DNA of 5,771 bases, taken from NCBI GenBank assembly GCA_001873945.1, contig MNYI01000018.1, positions 1 to 5,771 of the forward strand, in the 5' to 3' direction. Below are positions 5,615 through 5,771 of the stretch, piece after piece (positions within the stretch are counted from its first letter, which is position 1; the number at the start of each line of letters is the position of its first letter). Made by a program: the position numbers and the translations under genes. Under the pieces are notes generated by a model. That model worked only from the letters and a program-made list of their open reading frames with translations, was not told where the DNA came from and did not search any database. The stretch is from Candidatus Desantisbacteria bacterium CG2_30_40_21. Its GTDB lineage: Bacteria; UBA9089; CG2-30-40-21.

Positions 5615-5771
5615 CGACCTGTGCAATCGGAATTTCTTCTCGCAGAGACACAAAGCACACAAAGGACAGAAAAGAAGAAAAATCTCATATGTCTTTGTGA
5701 TCTCTGTGGCTTTGCGAGAAGAAATAAGTGAGCCTTATGATCTTTGCGTCTTTGCGAGAAGAAATAAAGGT
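5615..5771. mobile_element. Element B: second copy of the MITE-like element, running off the window
   Basis: It shares with element A the left end CGACCTGTGCAATCGGAA, the block CAGAGACACAAAGCACAC, and the stretch around CTCATATGTCTTTGTGATCT through GTGGCTTTG. It differs in its outer palindrome arms: ATTTCTTCTCGCA (5632-5644) pairs perfectly over 13 bp with TGCGAGAAGAAAT (5713-5725), and the same word recurs as a direct repeat at 5753-5765. The right terminal inverted repeat seen in A is not reached before the window ends, so the copy is either incomplete here or longer. It is in the same orientation relative to the downstream gene as element A. Confidence 0.7.

Noticed and set aside
5597..5662. 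22-codon N-terminal extension of MalQ
   Set aside because: These codons read element B (CALCLCEKK). The internal ATG at 5594-5596 has a ribosome binding site and gives catalytic residues numbered as in Thermus amylomaltase.

Overview
This window carries four complete protein genes, all on the minus strand, set among intergenic repeat elements of two families. In transcription order (right to left) they are: a type I 4-alpha-glucanotransferase (malQ, 4112-5596), a 7-cyano-7-deazaguanine synthase (queC, 3387-4082), a DUF362-family protein of unknown function (1845-3152) and a DegT/DnrJ/EryC1/StrS-family PLP-dependent sugar aminotransferase (611-1810). I see no rRNA, tRNA, CRISPR array, phage gene or transposase gene.

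Organism: bacterial, moderately AT-rich, with clear Shine-Dalgarno sequences before every gene. The intergenic repeats are of the kind common in uncultivated, environmental Gram-negative lineages: a short hairpin starting TGTCATTCCCG, and a family built of CTTTGTG/CACAAAG words whose translation gives TTKTQRHEE. The genes alone do not fix a phylum, and I do not claim one. Both window ends lie inside repeats, as expected for a short contig broken at repeats, though this cannot be proven here.

Layout. 1-611: array of hairpin repeats with three perfect 144-bp tandem units, ending at the stop codon of the aminotransferase gene. 611-1810: aminotransferase. 1811-1844: 34-bp gap with a strong ribosome binding site. 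1845-3152: DUF362 gene, whose last codons lie in a short repeat fragment. 3153-3386: intergenic region with a candidate promoter and a 165-bp insertion-like element (element A) that has near-perfect terminal inverted repeats and 9-bp flanking direct repeats. 3387-4082: queC. 4083-4111: 29-bp gap. 4112-5596: malQ. 5597-5771: ribosome binding site of malQ and a second copy (element B) running off the window.

How the genes relate. The four functions (glucan metabolism, queuosine/deazapurine precursor synthesis, an uncharacterised protein, nucleotide-sugar amination) do not form a known pathway. malQ-queC and DUF362-aminotransferase look like two transcription units. If element A is removed together with one copy of its flanking repeat, only about 60 bp would separate queC from the DUF362 gene, so the four genes may once have been one compact cluster. 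I found no convincing novel multi-gene system. The most interesting content is the repeats: compensated base changes in hairpin stems, a probable non-autonomous mobile element with target-site duplication, and a protein C-terminus apparently captured from repeat DNA.
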